64,000 nt of DNA from Streptosporangium sp. NBC_01756 (GCF_035917975.1 NZ_CP109130.1:434001-498000); one strand, 5' to 3'. Positions 52,876-63,245 are shown, counted from the stretch's first letter. The notes: generated from the letters alone by a model not told the origin. A program made the numbers and translations.

Positions 52876-53101
52876 AGAACCGTCCCGGAGCGGCTCGGAG
52901 AGACGCTCCGGGGGTGGGGACCGGCCCCGGAAGCGACGCCCCGGATCATCCGGGGAAGGACCGGAGCGGCGCTCCGGCCCTCCTTCCCACGCCGGGGTCC
53001 CCCGGTTCCGGGAGACCGTGCGCGACGCCCCGCAGGCCCGCCCCACGGTACGGGCCGCGGTACGGGCCGCCGTACGGACCGCCGGGGTCATCCGCGGGGA
53101 T

Positions 53102-53119
53102 GAGGGGGATATCCCCCTC
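53102..53119. promoter_or_regulatory. 18-bp perfect palindrome upstream of the two-component genes
   Basis: GAGGGGGATATCCCCCTC, centred about 50 bases before the predicted transcription start at 53161. It is a candidate site for the response regulator. Confidence 0.55.
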
Positions 53120-53148
53120 CGGCAGGGTGGCCGCCGGAATGTGACGCC

Positions 53149-53154
53149 TAAATT
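53149..53154 (+). promoter_or_regulatory. -10 element for leaderless histidine kinase gene
   Basis: TAAATT, 6 bases, GTG 53161. Confidence 0.55.
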
Positions 53155-53160
53155 GATTGT

Positions 53161-54384
53161 GTGCGCAACACCCCCGGCGGCCTGCGGGCCTGGCTCTCCG
53201 GACACCCGCTGATCCCCGACGCCGCCTTGGCGGTGGCACTGGCGGTCGCCGCGGTGCCCTACGCCCACGCCGGTCTCCTCCTTGGCGCCCCGGCCGGGCT
53301 CATGGAGCCCGACGTGCTGGGTCTTGCCCTGGTCGTGGCCGGCTGCTTGTCTCCGGCGCTCCGCCGCCACCTGCCGTTCACGATGCTCATCCTGGTCGGC
53401 CTCATCGAGATGACTCTGGCATCGTTGCACCAGAGCGGCTCCCTGCTCTGGGTCGCCGCGCTGATGCTGGTCTACACGATCGCCGCCCAGCGAGGTCTGG
53501 CCCTCAGTCTGTGCGCGCTGCTGGTCAGCCTGATCTGCCGGGTCCTGCTGGTGGCGGCCTCCGGCGGGCTCGGCGACCGGACGGCCCACCTGCTCGTGGC
53601 CGTCCTGGCCACGACCATGTGGATCACCGGCCGGAGCGTCCGGCTACGCCGTGCCTACCTCGCCGAGCTCCGCGACCGAGCTGAGCGGACCGAACAGGTC
53701 CGGGAGTCCGACACCCGCGCGGCGAGGGCCGAGGAACGCTCCCGCATCGCCCGGGAGCTGCACGACGTGGTGGCCCACCACGTGAGCGTGATGACCGTCC
53801 AGGCCTCCGCGGCACGCCGGGTGCTGGCCACCAACCCCGACGGTGCCCGCGAGGCGCTCTCGGCGATCGAGGAGACGGGCCGGGCCGCGATGGCCGAGAT
53901 GCGCAACCTCGTGGGTGTGCTCAGGACCGACGCGGCGCCGGCCGAGCGCAACCCCCAGCCGGGGGTGCGGGAGATCCCCGCACTGGTCGACCAGATGCGG
54001 GAGGCGGGCCTGCCGACGCAGCTGGACATGGGTGGCGAGGGAGAACGGCTGCCCCCCGGTGTCGACCTGGCCGTCTACCGGCTGGTTCAGGAGGCGCTGA
54101 CCAACTGCCTGCGGCACGCCGGTCCGCAGGCCCGCGCCTGGGTCACCGTACGGCAGGGGCCGGGTGAGCTGGCCGTCCAGGTCGAGGACGACGGCCACGG
54201 CCCGGAGGCCCCCGGCCTCTCCGGTCTCCCCGGCACCCCCGGTTCCTCCGGCGATCGGACCGGGCATGGTCTGGTCGGCATCCGCGAACGCGTCGCCCTC
54301 TATGGTGGAGTCCTGAGAATCGGCCCGCGGCCGGAGGGCGGATTCGAGGTCGACGCCCGGTTTCCCCTCAAGGACGTGCCATGA
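53161..54384 (+). CDS. Sensor histidine kinase (HisKA_3 type)
   Basis: A 407-residue membrane kinase. About five hydrophobic helices fill residues 15-155 with little periplasmic sequence, so the signal is probably membrane-related. The dimerisation/phosphoacceptor motif ERSRIARELHDVVAHHVSVM holds the histidine. The HATPase has AVYRLVQEALTNCLRHA, VEDDGHG and HGLVGIRERVALYGG. It is coupled to the response regulator gene by an ATGA overlap. Confidence 0.93.
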   Translation: MRNTPGGLRAWLSGHPLIPDAALAVALAVAAVPYAHAGLLLGAPAGLMEPDVLGLALVVAGCLSPALRRHLPFTMLILVGLIEMTLASLHQSGSLLWVAALMLVYTIAAQRGLALSLCALLVSLICRVLLVAASGGLGDRTAHLLVAVLATTMWITGRSVRLRRAYLAELRDRAERTEQVRESDTRAARAEERSRIARELHDVVAHHVSVMTVQASAARRVLATNPDGAREALSAIEETGRAAMAEMRNLVGVLRTDAAPAERNPQPGVREIPALVDQMREAGLPTQLDMGGEGERLPPGVDLAVYRLVQEALTNCLRHAGPQARAWVTVRQGPGELAVQVEDDGHGPEAPGLSGLPGTPGSSGDRTGHGLVGIRERVALYGGVLRIGPRPEGGFEVDARFPLKDVP

Positions 54385-55064
54385 CGATCAGAGTGCTACT
54401 GGTGGACGACCAGCCACTGCTACGCACCGGGTTCCGCCTCATCCTGGAGGCCGAGCCCGACATCACCGTGGTCGGCCAGGCCGGGGACGGCAAGGCCGCT
54501 CAGGAGCAGTCGCGCGCGTTGATGCCCGACGTGGTGCTGATGGACATCCGGATGCCCGGCGTGGACGGCATAGAGGCGACCCGCCGGATCGTGCGTGAGG
54601 CCTCCGGCGGCGCCCACGTGCCCAAAGTCCTCGTGCTGACGACCTTCGACCTGGACGAATACATCGTGGAGGCGCTGCGCGCCGGAGCCAGCGGCTTCCT
54701 GCTCAAGGACGTCCCACCGGACGAGCTGGTGCAGGCCATCCGGGTGGTCGCGGCGGGGGACGCCATCGTCGCCCCGAGCATCACCCGGCGGCTGCTGGAC
54801 AGGTTCGGGGCGCACCTGCCCTCGGCCCACCAGCAGTCCGCCCCGGCCCGCCTGGACCGGCTCACCGAACGCGAGATGGAGGTGCTGCGGCTGATCGCCC
54901 GCGGCATGTCGAACGCGGAGATCGCCGCCGAGCTGGTGGTGAGCGAGACGACGGTCAAGACCCACGTCGGCAACGTGCTCACCAAGCTCGGCCTGCGCGA
55001 CCGCGTCCAGGCCGTGGTCTTGTCCTACGAGACCGGCCTGATCACACCCGGCGCCATCCCCTAG
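54381..55064 (+). CDS. NarL/LuxR-family response regulator
   Basis: A 227-residue regulator. The receiver domain has the acidic pocket LLVDDQPLL, the phosphoacceptor aspartate in VVLMDIRMPGVDG, and the lysine in FLLKDVPPDEL. The C-terminal LuxR-type HTH is LTEREMEVLRLIARGMSNAEIAAELVVSETTVKTHVGNVLTKL. It should be phosphorylated by the kinase whose gene it overlaps. Its target is unknown; the palindrome before the operon is one candidate. Confidence 0.95.
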   Translation: MTIRVLLVDDQPLLRTGFRLILEAEPDITVVGQAGDGKAAQEQSRALMPDVVLMDIRMPGVDGIEATRRIVREASGGAHVPKVLVLTTFDLDEYIVEALRAGASGFLLKDVPPDELVQAIRVVAAGDAIVAPSITRRLLDRFGAHLPSAHQQSAPARLDRLTEREMEVLRLIARGMSNAEIAAELVVSETTVKTHVGNVLTKLGLRDRVQAVVLSYETGLITPGAIP

Positions 55065-55266
55065 CGGCCCCTGGGCGCCGGCCTCCGGGGCTCCGACGGC
55101 GACCGGGCATCCGGTTGAAGCCGTCACCCGGCACACTGGAATGCCGACCGCCCGCGGTGCGCCGGCGCCCCGGAGGCGGCGGCGGAGCCCTTGTGACCGT
55201 TGGAGACCTTTGAATGATCATTTGTGAGCTGACCACCGATGACCTCCGCCCGGTACTTCGCCCCGG

Positions 55267-56334
55267 TCATGTCGGCGCTGGGGTGACCGGGGCGCCGGCC
55301 TCGGTGGCAGCGGGGTCGTGGGCGCCGGCGGCGGCCCGGATCCGGCCCGCCGCGATCTCCTCCGCCCAGTGGCAGGCGACCCTGCGGCCGGGGCGCGCCT
55401 CCCGGAGCGCGGGCGGCTCGTCGGCGCAGCGCGTCGGCTGCCGGAACGGGCAGCGGGTGTGGAACCGGCAACCGGACGGGACGTCCACCGGGGACGGCAG
55501 ATCCCCGGTGAGCAGGATCCGCCGCCTGCGCTCCTCCACTTCGGGATCCGGGATCGGGATCGCCGACATCAGCGCGATCGTGTAGGGGTGGAGCGGCTCG
55601 GCGTACAGCTCGTCGGAGGGGGACTCCTCCACCAGCGCGCCGAGATACATCACCCCGATGACGTCGCTGACGTGCCGCACCACCGCCAGGTCGTGGGCGA
55701 CCACGACGTAGGTGAGCCCCAGCTGCTCCTGCAGGTCCTCCAGCAGGTTGACGATCTGCGCCTGGATGGAGACGTCCAGCGCGGAGACCGGCTCGTCGGC
55801 GATGATCAGCCGGGGGTTCAGGGCGATCGCCCTGGCGATGCCGATCCGCTGCCGCTGGCCACCGGAGAACTCGTGGGGGTACCGGCCCGCGGACCCGGCG
55901 GGCAGTCCCACGATGTCGAGCAGTTCCCGCACCCGCCGGCGGCGGTCTCCGGTGAAGCCGTGGGTCCGGAGCGGTTCGGTGAGCACCGACTCCACGCTCT
56001 GCCGGGGGTCCAGGCTGGCGAGCGGGTCCTGGAAGACCATCTGCATGTGCCGCCGGAGCAGGCGGAGCCGTTCCGGGCCCTGCGCTCCGACGTCGACGCC
56101 GTCGAACAGGACGGTTCCGGCCGTGGGCTCGACCAGCCTCAGTACGGCCTTGCCGAGCGTGCTCTTGCCACAGCCCGACTCCCCGACCAGGCCGTAGGTC
56201 ATGCCGCTCGGCACGTCGAGGTCGACTCCGTCCACGGCTCTGACCTGGCCGACGACCCGCCCCAGCAGCACACCCTTCTTGATCGGGAAGTGCACCTTCA
56301 GCCCGCGGATCGACAGCAGCGGCTCGGAGCTCAT
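55267..56334 (-). CDS. Oligopeptide-type ABC transporter ATP-binding protein (OppF/DppF-like)
   Basis: A 355-residue ATPase: Walker [11 protein letters not shown]-loop [10 protein letters not shown], signature [15 protein letters not shown], Walker [13 protein letters not shown]. The C-terminal oligopeptide extension has the cysteine pattern [18 protein letters not shown] 56334 overlaps the previous gene by four bases; the longer frame in the track is not needed. It is the last gene of a complete five-gene transporter operon. The remaining 200 bases to the response regulator hold no clear terminator. Confidence 0.93.
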   Translation of the reverse strand: MSSEPLLSIRGLKVHFPIKKGVLLGRVVGQVRAVDGVDLDVPSGMTYGLVGESGCGKSTLGKAVLRLVEPTAGTVLFDGVDVGAQGPERLRLLRRHMQMVFQDPLASLDPRQSVESVLTEPLRTHGFTGDRRRRVRELLDIVGLPAGSAGRYPHEFSGGQRQRIGIARAIALNPRLIIADEPVSALDVSIQAQIVNLLEDLQEQLGLTYVVVAHDLAVVRHVSDVIGVMYLGALVEESPSDELYAEPLHPYTIALMSAIPIPDPEVEERRRRILLTGDLPSPVDVPSGCRFHTRCPFRQPTRCADEPPALREARPGRRVACHWAEEIAAGRIRAAAGAHDPAATEAGAPVTPAPT

Positions 56335-57311
56335 CGGTCGACCACCTCGGCCTCGATCGGGTTGAAGCAGCGCAGGCTGTGGGTGCCGCCGCGTAGTTCC
56401 GGCGCCGACCCGGTGCACCGGTCGACGCGATTGCGGCAGCGCGGTGCGAACGCGCAGCCCCGCGACCAGGGAATGGTGTCGCGCGGGGAGCCCTGGATGG
56501 GTTCCAGGCGCTCACCGCGCGGCCGGTCGAGCCGCGGCACGGAGGCGAGCAGGCCCGCGGTGTAGGGGTGGCGGGGACCGGCGAAGAGATCGTGCCGGGA
56601 CGCCCGTTCGACGATCCGGCCGGAGTACATCACATGGACGGTGTCGCACATCCCGGCGACCACTCCCAGGTCGTGTGTGATCAGGACCAGGGCGGTCCCG
56701 GTGTCGGCGACCAGCGCCTTGAGCAGGTCGAGGATCTGCGCCTGGATGGTGACGTCCAGCGCGGTGGTGGGTTCGTCGGCGATGAGGAGCCGGGGGCGGC
56801 AGGCCAGCGCCGTCGCGATCAGCGCCCGCTGGCGCATCCCTCCCGAGAGCTGGTGGGGATACTCCTTCAGCCGTCTGGCGGGATCGGGGATGCCCACCCG
56901 GCGCAGCAGGTCGGCCGCCTCGGCCCGCGCCTCTCCCGAGGCCATGCCGCGGTGCCGGACGAGCACCTCGGTCACCTGGACCCCGATGGGGACGACCGGG
57001 TTGAGCGAGGTCATCGGATCCTGGAAGACGACGGCCATGTCCCGGCCGCGCAGTGCGCGCAGCTTGTCGGCGGGCAGGGCGAGCAGTTCGGTCCCGTCGA
57101 AGGCGACGCTCCCCTGCACCAGGGTGCCGCGTCTGGGCAGCAGTCCCATGACGGCGAGCGAGGTGACGGACTTGCCGCAGCCCGATTCCCCCACCAGTCC
57201 GACGGTCTCGCCCGGCGCCACCGAGAAGCTGACGCCGTCCACGGCGCGCACGTCCTCGCGGCCTCTCCGGCGGAAGACCACATTGAGCTCTTCGACTCTG
57301 AGCAGACTCAC
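56331..57311 (-). CDS. Oligopeptide-type ABC transporter ATP-binding protein (OppD/DppD-like)
   Basis: A 326-residue ATPase with Walker [11 protein letters not shown]-loop [10 protein letters not shown], signature [14 protein letters not shown], Walker [13 protein letters not shown], and a C-terminal cysteine segment ([15 protein letters not shown]). GTG 57311 lies 3 bases after the permease stop. It pairs with the OppF-like ATPase. Confidence 0.93.
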   Translation of the reverse strand: MSLLRVEELNVVFRRRGREDVRAVDGVSFSVAPGETVGLVGESGCGKSVTSLAVMGLLPRRGTLVQGSVAFDGTELLALPADKLRALRGRDMAVVFQDPMTSLNPVVPIGVQVTEVLVRHRGMASGEARAEAADLLRRVGIPDPARRLKEYPHQLSGGMRQRALIATALACRPRLLIADEPTTALDVTIQAQILDLLKALVADTGTALVLITHDLGVVAGMCDTVHVMYSGRIVERASRHDLFAGPRHPYTAGLLASVPRLDRPRGERLEPIQGSPRDTIPWSRGCAFAPRCRNRVDRCTGSAPELRGGTHSLRCFNPIEAEVVDR

Positions 57312-57314
57312 GCG

Positions 57315-58226
57315 TCACCGCCGGTATTTGGGGTCGAGGGCCTCACGCAGCGACTCCCCCAGCAGGGTGAAGCCGAGCGCGGCGAAGACGATGGCCAGCC
57401 CGGGGAAGACCGCGAGCAGCGGCGCGCTGGACAGGTAGCGCTGGGTGTCGGCCAGCATCCGGCCCCATTCGGGGATGCTGGGGTCGTTGCTGGACAGGCC
57501 GAGGAAGGCCAGGCCGGCCGCGTCCACGATGGCGGTGGCGAGGGTGAGGGTGCCCTGCACGATGACCGGGGTCAGTGAGTTGGGCAGGACGTGGCCGAGC
57601 ACGATCCACCACCGTCGCACGCCGACCGCCCGGGCCGCCAGCACGTAGTCGGACTGGCGCTGGGCCAGCATCTGGCCGCGCAGCAGCCGGGCGAAGACCG
57701 GCACGTTCACCACCGCGATGGCGATCATCACGGCGTCCAGCCCCGCTCCCAGCATGGCGGCGACGCCGATGGCGAACAGCAGGCCGGGGATCGACAGCAC
57801 CATATCGACGAAACGCATCACGACGGTGTCGACCAGGCCGCCGAAGGCCCCGGCGAGCAGGCCGAGCAGCAGTCCGCCCGCCATGCCGAGCAGCAGTGAG
57901 ACCACGCCGATGACCAGGGACCAGCGGGCACCCCACAGGACGCGGGTGAACTCGTCACGGCCCAGGTCGTCGAGGCCGAACCAGTGCTCGGCGGACGGAC
58001 CGGGGATGGAGGTGGGGGTGACCTGACCGACCGGCTTGTCCGGTGGGAAGGGGGCCAGCCACGGGGCGAGCAGGGCCACCGCGACGAACAGGAGCACCAG
58101 GATCGCGCCCGTGATCGCGACCGGGTTGCGCCGCAACCGGCGCCAGGCGTCCCTGCCGAGGCCGCCACCCGTCTCGTCCGGGGTGACGGCGGCGGCCTCG
58201 GCCTGGGAGAGGCTCACGTGCGCCAC
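57315..58226 (-). CDS. Oligopeptide-type ABC transporter permease (DppC-like)
   Basis: A 303-residue membrane permease. After a cytoplasmic N-terminus, the first helix is AITGAILVLLFVAVALLAPW, followed by the periplasmic loop HWFGLDDLGRDEFTRVLWGAR, typical of DppC. Five more helices follow; the ATPase-contacting loop is AARAVGVRRWWIVLGHVLPN. It begins 22 bases after the DppB-like gene. Confidence 0.93.
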   Translation of the reverse strand: MAHVSLSQAEAAAVTPDETGGGLGRDAWRRLRRNPVAITGAILVLLFVAVALLAPWLAPFPPDKPVGQVTPTSIPGPSAEHWFGLDDLGRDEFTRVLWGARWSLVIGVVSLLLGMAGGLLLGLLAGAFGGLVDTVVMRFVDMVLSIPGLLFAIGVAAMLGAGLDAVMIAIAVVNVPVFARLLRGQMLAQRQSDYVLAARAVGVRRWWIVLGHVLPNSLTPVIVQGTLTLATAIVDAAGLAFLGLSSNDPSIPEWGRMLADTQRYLSSAPLLAVFPGLAIVFAALGFTLLGESLREALDPKYRR

Positions 58227-58248
58227 CTCGGCACGGCGCCGTATCCGT

Positions 58249-59253
58249 TCACGCGACCCTCACTCTCGGATCGATGAGCCCGTAGGCGATGTCGACCAGC
58301 AGGTTCACCAGGACGAAGACCACGGCGGTGAACAGGATGAAGCCCTGCAGCACCGCGTAGTCCCTGGCCATGATCGAGTCGGCGATGAACTTGCCGAACC
58401 CGGGGAACGCGAAGACGGTCTCGGTCAGTACGGCGCCGCCGAGCAGCAGCCCGACCTGCAGGCCGATGATCGTGGTGACCGGGAGCATGGCGTTGCGCAG
58501 TACGTGCCGTCCCCGGATCGTGGCCGGCCGCAGTCCCTTGGCCTCGGCGGTGCGCACGTAGTCCTCGTGGAGCACGTCCAGCACCGAGGCACGGGTGATG
58601 CGCACCACGATCGCCAGCGGGATGGTCCCCAGGGCGACGCCGGGCAGGACCAGGTGCGCCAGAGCGTCCCAGAACGCCCCGGGGTTCCCGGCGACCAGGC
58701 CGTCCAGCACATAGAACCCGGTGGGGTGCACGGCGTCGATCAGCGGGTCCTGACGGCCGTCGGTGGGCAGGATCCCGAGTTTCTCGGCGAAGGCGAACTT
58801 GAGCATGTAGCCCAGGAAGAAGACCGGGACCGTGATGCCGAACAGCGACCCGGCGACCGAGACGTGGTCGAGCCAGGTGCCGTGCCGGCGGGCGGCGAAG
58901 TAGCCGAGGGGGACGCCCACCCCCACCGCGAAGATCATCGCGGTGAGGGCGAGCTCCACCGTGGCCGGGAAGGTCCGCAGCAGCTCTTCGAGGACCGGGT
59001 GCTGGGTCCGGCTGGACACGCCGAGGTCTCCGCGCAGGAGGTTGCCGGCCCAGGTGAGGTACTGCTCGTACCAGGGCCGGTCCAGGCCGTAGAGCCTTTT
59101 CACCCGCTCGATGGCCTGCGGGGTGGCCCGCTCCCCGAGGAGGGCCTCGGCGGGCCCTCCCGGCAGTGCCCGGACCCACAGGAACAGCAGGATCGACAGT
59201 CCCAGCAGGATCGGGACGAGCAGCGCCAGCCGTCTGACGACGAACCTCAGCAT
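58249..59253 (-). CDS. Oligopeptide-type ABC transporter permease (DppB-like)
   Basis: A 334-residue permease that begins with the family's usual MLRFVVRRLALLVPILLG helix. A periplasmic loop with YGLDRPWYEQYLTWAGNLL follows, then helices around LFGITVPVFFLGYML, and the EAA-type loop RTAEAKGLRPATIRGRHVLRN. It starts 3 bases after the binding-protein gene. Confidence 0.93.
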   Translation of the reverse strand: MLRFVVRRLALLVPILLGLSILLFLWVRALPGGPAEALLGERATPQAIERVKRLYGLDRPWYEQYLTWAGNLLRGDLGVSSRTQHPVLEELLRTFPATVELALTAMIFAVGVGVPLGYFAARRHGTWLDHVSVAGSLFGITVPVFFLGYMLKFAFAEKLGILPTDGRQDPLIDAVHPTGFYVLDGLVAGNPGAFWDALAHLVLPGVALGTIPLAIVVRITRASVLDVLHEDYVRTAEAKGLRPATIRGRHVLRNAMLPVTTIIGLQVGLLLGGAVLTETVFAFPGFGKFIADSIMARDYAVLQGFILFTAVVFVLVNLLVDIAYGLIDPRVRVA

Positions 59254-59256
59254 CCG

Positions 59257-60936
59257 TCAGGACAGCGAGATCGTGGCGAGGACGTCGTTGAGCACCGGGC
59301 TCGGCACCCAACCCCGGACGTTCTTGGCGGCGGCCGAGAAGGAGGGGCTCTGGGCGTACGGCACGCCCGGCACGAAGTCGGCGATCAGCGCGTTCGCCTG
59401 CTTGTACAGCTCCTCGCGTTTGGCCTGGTCGGGCTCGCGTTCGGCGTCGTTCAGCACCTTGAAGATCGGCTCGTTCCGGAACGACCACTGGTTGGAGAAG
59501 GACTGGAACAGGGTACCGAGGAAGTTGTCGGGGTCGCCGAAGTCGCCGTTCCAGCCCAGCATGTAGAGCGGGCAGTCACCGGCCTGGGAGATGTTCAGAT
59601 AGTCGGGGCTCCAGGGCGAGGTCTTCGGGGTGACCTTGAAGCCCGCGGCCTCCAGGTCGGCCTTCATCAGCTGGAAGTTGCCGGCCGGGTCGACCATGTA
59701 GGCGCGGCTGACCCCGCTCGGGTAGCAGAACTCCAGCGTCGGGTCCGCCTCACCGGACTCGGCGATGAGCTGCTTGGCCTTGGCCACGTTGTAGTCGTAC
59801 TTGGCGAAGTCCTCGGTGTAGCTCCACAGGCTGTCCGGCATGAACGCGTTGGCGACCTTGGCACCCGTGGCGTACTTGGTCTTCACCACGTTCTCCCGGT
59901 TGATCGCGTGGGCGATCGCCTGACGGATCTTCTGGTTCTGCATGATCTTGGTCTTCTGGCTGAAGCCGAGGTAGCCCATGTTGAACGGCGCCCGCTCGAT
60001 GACCTGCACCCCGGCGCTCTTGAGTGACTCCAGGTCGGCCGGGTCGGCATAGTCGAGAGCGTGCACCGAGCCCGCGCGCAACGCCTGCGCCCGGTCGGCG
60101 GCCTTCTCGATGGGCCGGAAAATGATCTTGTTGAGCTTGGCCTTCTCGCCCCAGTAGTCGTCGTTGCGGACCAGCTCCAGTTTGTCGCCGCGCGTCCAGG
60201 AGGCGAACTTGAACGGCCCGGTGCCGGTCGGGTGCTCGGTGCCGAAGGTCCCGGTGAACTGGGGTGACTCGGCGGTCCCGCTCACCTCGTCGGCCTTGTA
60301 GTCCTTCAGCGCCTTGGGGCTGGCGATGCCGAACGACGACAGCGTCAGCGCCGACAGCACCGCGGCGGACGGTTCGGTGAGCTTGATCTCCGCGGTGGCG
60401 TCGTCCTTGGCCGCGCACCCGCCGTACAGGCTCTTGCCGAGGCTGTCGGACTCGTTCTTGGCGAAGCCCCGGAACACCGTCACCCAGTAGTAGGAGACCG
60501 AGTCGGACTGCGCGAGTCCGGTGGAGTTGTACCAGCGTTCGAAGTTCGCGCACACGGCGGCGGCGTCGAAGGTCTCACCGTCGTGGAACTTCACCCCCCG
60601 GCGCAGTTTGAAGGTGTAGGTCTTGGCGTCCTTGCTCACCTCCCAGCTCTCCGCCAGTCCCGGCACGACCGCGGTCCCGCCCACCTCGGTGGCCACCAGC
60701 GTCTCGAAGATCTGGTTGGTCACCCGGGAGGACTCACCGTCACTGTGATAGGCCGGATCAAGGATGCTGGGGTCCGCCGAGGAGGCGAAGATGAAGGTCG
60801 AGTCCTTCGGCGCGCCGGTCGCGGTGGCTCCCGGCCCGGATCCGCCTCCGCCTCCGCACGCCGCCACCGAGCTGATCAGGGCCGCGCCCACGACCACCAC
60901 CGCTGTTCTCCGCAAGGGCATACCGTCTCGTCGCAT
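59257..60936 (-). CDS. Oligopeptide-type substrate-binding lipoprotein (family 5)
   Basis: A 559-residue SBP_bac_5 protein. The signal peptide ends at SVAAC, a lipobox, and a glycine-rich spacer follows. Family segments are TFIFASSADPSILDPAYHSDG, YTFKLRRGVKFHDGETFDAAAV and IRQAIAHAINRE. It binds peptides or other solutes outside the membrane. ATG 60936 has GAGGTG upstream. It is the first gene of the operon. Ligand not predictable. Confidence 0.93.
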   Translation of the reverse strand: MRRDGMPLRRTAVVVVGAALISSVAACGGGGGSGPGATATGAPKDSTFIFASSADPSILDPAYHSDGESSRVTNQIFETLVATEVGGTAVVPGLAESWEVSKDAKTYTFKLRRGVKFHDGETFDAAAVCANFERWYNSTGLAQSDSVSYYWVTVFRGFAKNESDSLGKSLYGGCAAKDDATAEIKLTEPSAAVLSALTLSSFGIASPKALKDYKADEVSGTAESPQFTGTFGTEHPTGTGPFKFASWTRGDKLELVRNDDYWGEKAKLNKIIFRPIEKAADRAQALRAGSVHALDYADPADLESLKSAGVQVIERAPFNMGYLGFSQKTKIMQNQKIRQAIAHAINRENVVKTKYATGAKVANAFMPDSLWSYTEDFAKYDYNVAKAKQLIAESGEADPTLEFCYPSGVSRAYMVDPAGNFQLMKADLEAAGFKVTPKTSPWSPDYLNISQAGDCPLYMLGWNGDFGDPDNFLGTLFQSFSNQWSFRNEPIFKVLNDAEREPDQAKREELYKQANALIADFVPGVPYAQSPSFSAAAKNVRGWVPSPVLNDVLATISLS

Positions 60937-61101
60937 GCTGCACCTCGTCGCCGTCTCGCGGCCAGGTCATGGCCGTCGTGCGGAATTCCGGTGATCGCAG
61001 GATCCACGGGGCGGGCATCGGCTGACCAGTCTCCGGGGGAGGCTGTGGCGCAAATGTGACAGTCGGCGACAGAACCCGGCCCGGCGGTGCTTCAGACGCG
61101 A

Positions 61102-61143
61102 GAACGCCTGTCCGGTAGGGCATGCCGTACCGGACAGGCGTTC
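61102..61143 (-). terminator. Terminator hairpin after second opp-like operon
   Basis: A perfect 16-bp stem (61102-61117 with 61128-61143) and a 10-base loop, starting 10 bases past the stop of the gene ending at 61153. Confidence 0.75.
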
Positions 61144-61152
61144 GTCGGGTGC

Positions 61153-62208
61153 TCAGGCGGAGGCGGTCCCCACGGCTGCGGACTCTCCGGGGGCGGGGGC
61201 GTTCTCCGGGAAGTGGCAGGCGACCTGGTGGCCGGTGGCGAGCTCCACCAGCGGCGGTTCCACCGTCTTGCAGACCGCCTGGGCCTTCCAGCAGCGGGTG
61301 TGGAACCGGCAGGCGGGCGGCGGGTTGAGCGGGCTCGGCACGTCGCCCTGGAGCCGGATGCGCTCGCGGTCCTTGCGCCGGGCCGGGTCGGGCACCGGGA
61401 CCGCCGACATCAGGGCGGTGGTGTACGGGTGCATGGGCGACTCGTACAGGGCCTTGCGGTCGGCCAACTCCACGATCTTGCCGAGATACATCACCGCCAC
61501 CCGGTCGCTGATGTGCCGGATGACCGACAGGTCGTGCGCGACGATGACGTAGGTCAGGTTGAGCTCTTTCTGCAGGTCCTCCAGGAGGTTGACCACCTGG
61601 GCCTGGATCGAGACGTCCAGGGCGGAGACCGGCTCGTCGGCGATGATGAGCTTGGGTTTGAGCGCGAGCGTGCGGGCGATGCCGATGCGCTGGCGCTGGC
61701 CGCCGGAGAACTCGTGCGGGTAGCGGTTGTAGTGCTCGGGGTTGAGCCCGACCAGCTCCAGGATCTCCTGGACCGCCTTCTTGGTGCCCTGCTCGGTCTG
61801 GACCCCCTGGATACGGTACGGCGCACCGACGATGGTGCCCACCGTGTGGCGGGGGTTGAGCGACGAGTAGGGGTCCTGGAAGATCATCTGTATGTCGCGG
61901 CGGAGCGGCCGGATCTTGGCCTGCGACATGTGGGTGATGTCGTGGCCCTCGAAGACGACCTTTCCGGCGGTGGGCTCCAGCAGCCGGGTGACCAGGCGGC
62001 CGGTGGTGCTCTTGCCGCAGCCGGACTCACCGACCAGGCCGAGCGTCTCACCCTTGCGGACGTCGAAGCTGACGCCGTCGACCGCCTTGACCGCGCCGAC
62101 CTGGCGCTTGAGCAGGCCCCTGGTCACCGGGAAGTGCTTCTGCAGGCCCTGGACGGACAGCAGCGCCTCGGGATCGGTCACAGCCGCGCCCTTGTCATCA
62201 ACCGTCAC
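61153..62208 (-). CDS. Oligopeptide-type ABC transporter ATP-binding protein (second system, OppF-like)
   Basis: A 351-residue ATPase with Walker [11 protein letters not shown]-loop [10 protein letters not shown], signature [15 protein letters not shown], Walker [13 protein letters not shown], and the C-terminal [17 protein letters not shown] 62208 overlaps the OppD-like stop by four bases (GTGA). It resembles the OppF-like ATPase of the first system at every motif, yet the two differ clearly elsewhere, so the systems are probably old paralogues rather than a recent duplication. Confidence 0.93.
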   Translation of the reverse strand: MTVDDKGAAVTDPEALLSVQGLQKHFPVTRGLLKRQVGAVKAVDGVSFDVRKGETLGLVGESGCGKSTTGRLVTRLLEPTAGKVVFEGHDITHMSQAKIRPLRRDIQMIFQDPYSSLNPRHTVGTIVGAPYRIQGVQTEQGTKKAVQEILELVGLNPEHYNRYPHEFSGGQRQRIGIARTLALKPKLIIADEPVSALDVSIQAQVVNLLEDLQKELNLTYVIVAHDLSVIRHISDRVAVMYLGKIVELADRKALYESPMHPYTTALMSAVPVPDPARRKDRERIRLQGDVPSPLNPPPACRFHTRCWKAQAVCKTVEPPLVELATGHQVACHFPENAPAPGESAAVGTASA

Positions 62209-63241
62209 GTGCTCTCCATCATCGGCTTGATCTCGTTTTCCCAGATGGCCCGTCGTTCCGCAGGCGGCAGGTGGCATCGGACCAGATGGCCGCCCTCGGT
62301 CTCCAGGAGATCGGGCACCTCGGTGGTGGCCTTGCCTCCCGTGCGGTCCTCGAAGGTGCAGCGGGGGTTGAAGGCGCAACCGGCCGGCACGTTGATCAGG
62401 GAGGGCGGAGTGCCCTTGATCGGCAGCAGCCGCTCGGTGGGCTCACGGTCCAGACGGGGCATCGATCCCAGCAGACCCCAGGTGTAGGGGTGCTCGGGCC
62501 GGTAGAAGATGTCCTCGGCGGAGCCGTACTCGATGCACTTGCCGCCGTACATCACCAGGATGTCGTCCGACAGCTCCGCGACCACGCCCAGGTCGTGGGT
62601 GATGACGATCAACGCGGAGTTGAACTCGCGCTGCAGGTCCAGCATCAGGTCCAGGATCTGCGCCTGGACCGTCACGTCGAGGGCGGTGGTCGGCTCGTCG
62701 GCGATCAGCAGTTCGGGGTCGCACGACAGGGACATGGCGATCATGGCGCGCTGGCGCATGCCGCCGGAGAACTCGTGGGGGTAGCTGTCCACGCGCCTGT
62801 CGGGCTGCGGGATGCCCACCCGGCCGAGCAGGTCGATCGCGTGCTTCCGGGCGACCGCCTTGCTGACATCGTGGTGGATCCGGTAGGCCTCGATGATCTG
62901 GGCACCGACCGTGTAGAAGGGGTGCATCGCCGACAGCGGATCCTGGAAGATCATCGCCATCTTCTTGCCGCGCAGCGTCCGCACGTGGTCGGCGCTCGCG
63001 CCGACGAGCTCCTCGCCGTCCAGCCAGATCTCGCCGGAGATCCTGGCCCGGCCGCCCTTGTGCAGGCCGAGGATGCCGAGGCTGGTGACGCTCTTGCCTG
63101 ACCCCGACTCGCCCACGATGCCCAGGGTCTTGCCCCGGTCGAGTTTGAAGGACAGGCCGTCGACGGACTTGACCAGGCCGTCCTCGGTCGGGAAGTGGAT
63201 GCGCAGGTCGCGCAGTTCCAGGAAGGAGTCGGGCGCAGTCG

Positions 63242-63245
<4 letters not shown>
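62205..63245 (-). CDS. Oligopeptide-type ABC transporter ATP-binding protein (second system, OppD-like)
   Basis: A 346-residue ATPase: Walker [11 protein letters not shown]-loop [10 protein letters not shown], signature [15 protein letters not shown], Walker [13 protein letters not shown], and C-terminal CAFNPRC. ATG 63245 overlaps the permease stop by four bases. The order from the right edge is permease, OppD-like, OppF-like. Confidence 0.93.

Larger units (their letters stand above)
52876..53160. other. Hairpin-rich gap between RecB-like and histidine kinase genes
   Basis: Three small hairpins: 52884-52912 (9-bp stem), 52939-52955 (8-bp arms around one base), and 52961-52977 (7-bp arms). 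The first is a plausible terminator for the RecB-like gene. Then a roughly 12-base repeat centred on TACGGGCCGC occurs three times at about 53048-53090, followed by the palindrome at 53102-53119. Confidence 0.6.

Noticed and set aside
53041-53095. Three 12-base repeats before the histidine kinase
   Set aside because: They are imperfect, GC-rich and short; chance resemblance in this composition is likely. The nearby palindrome is the better regulatory candidate.
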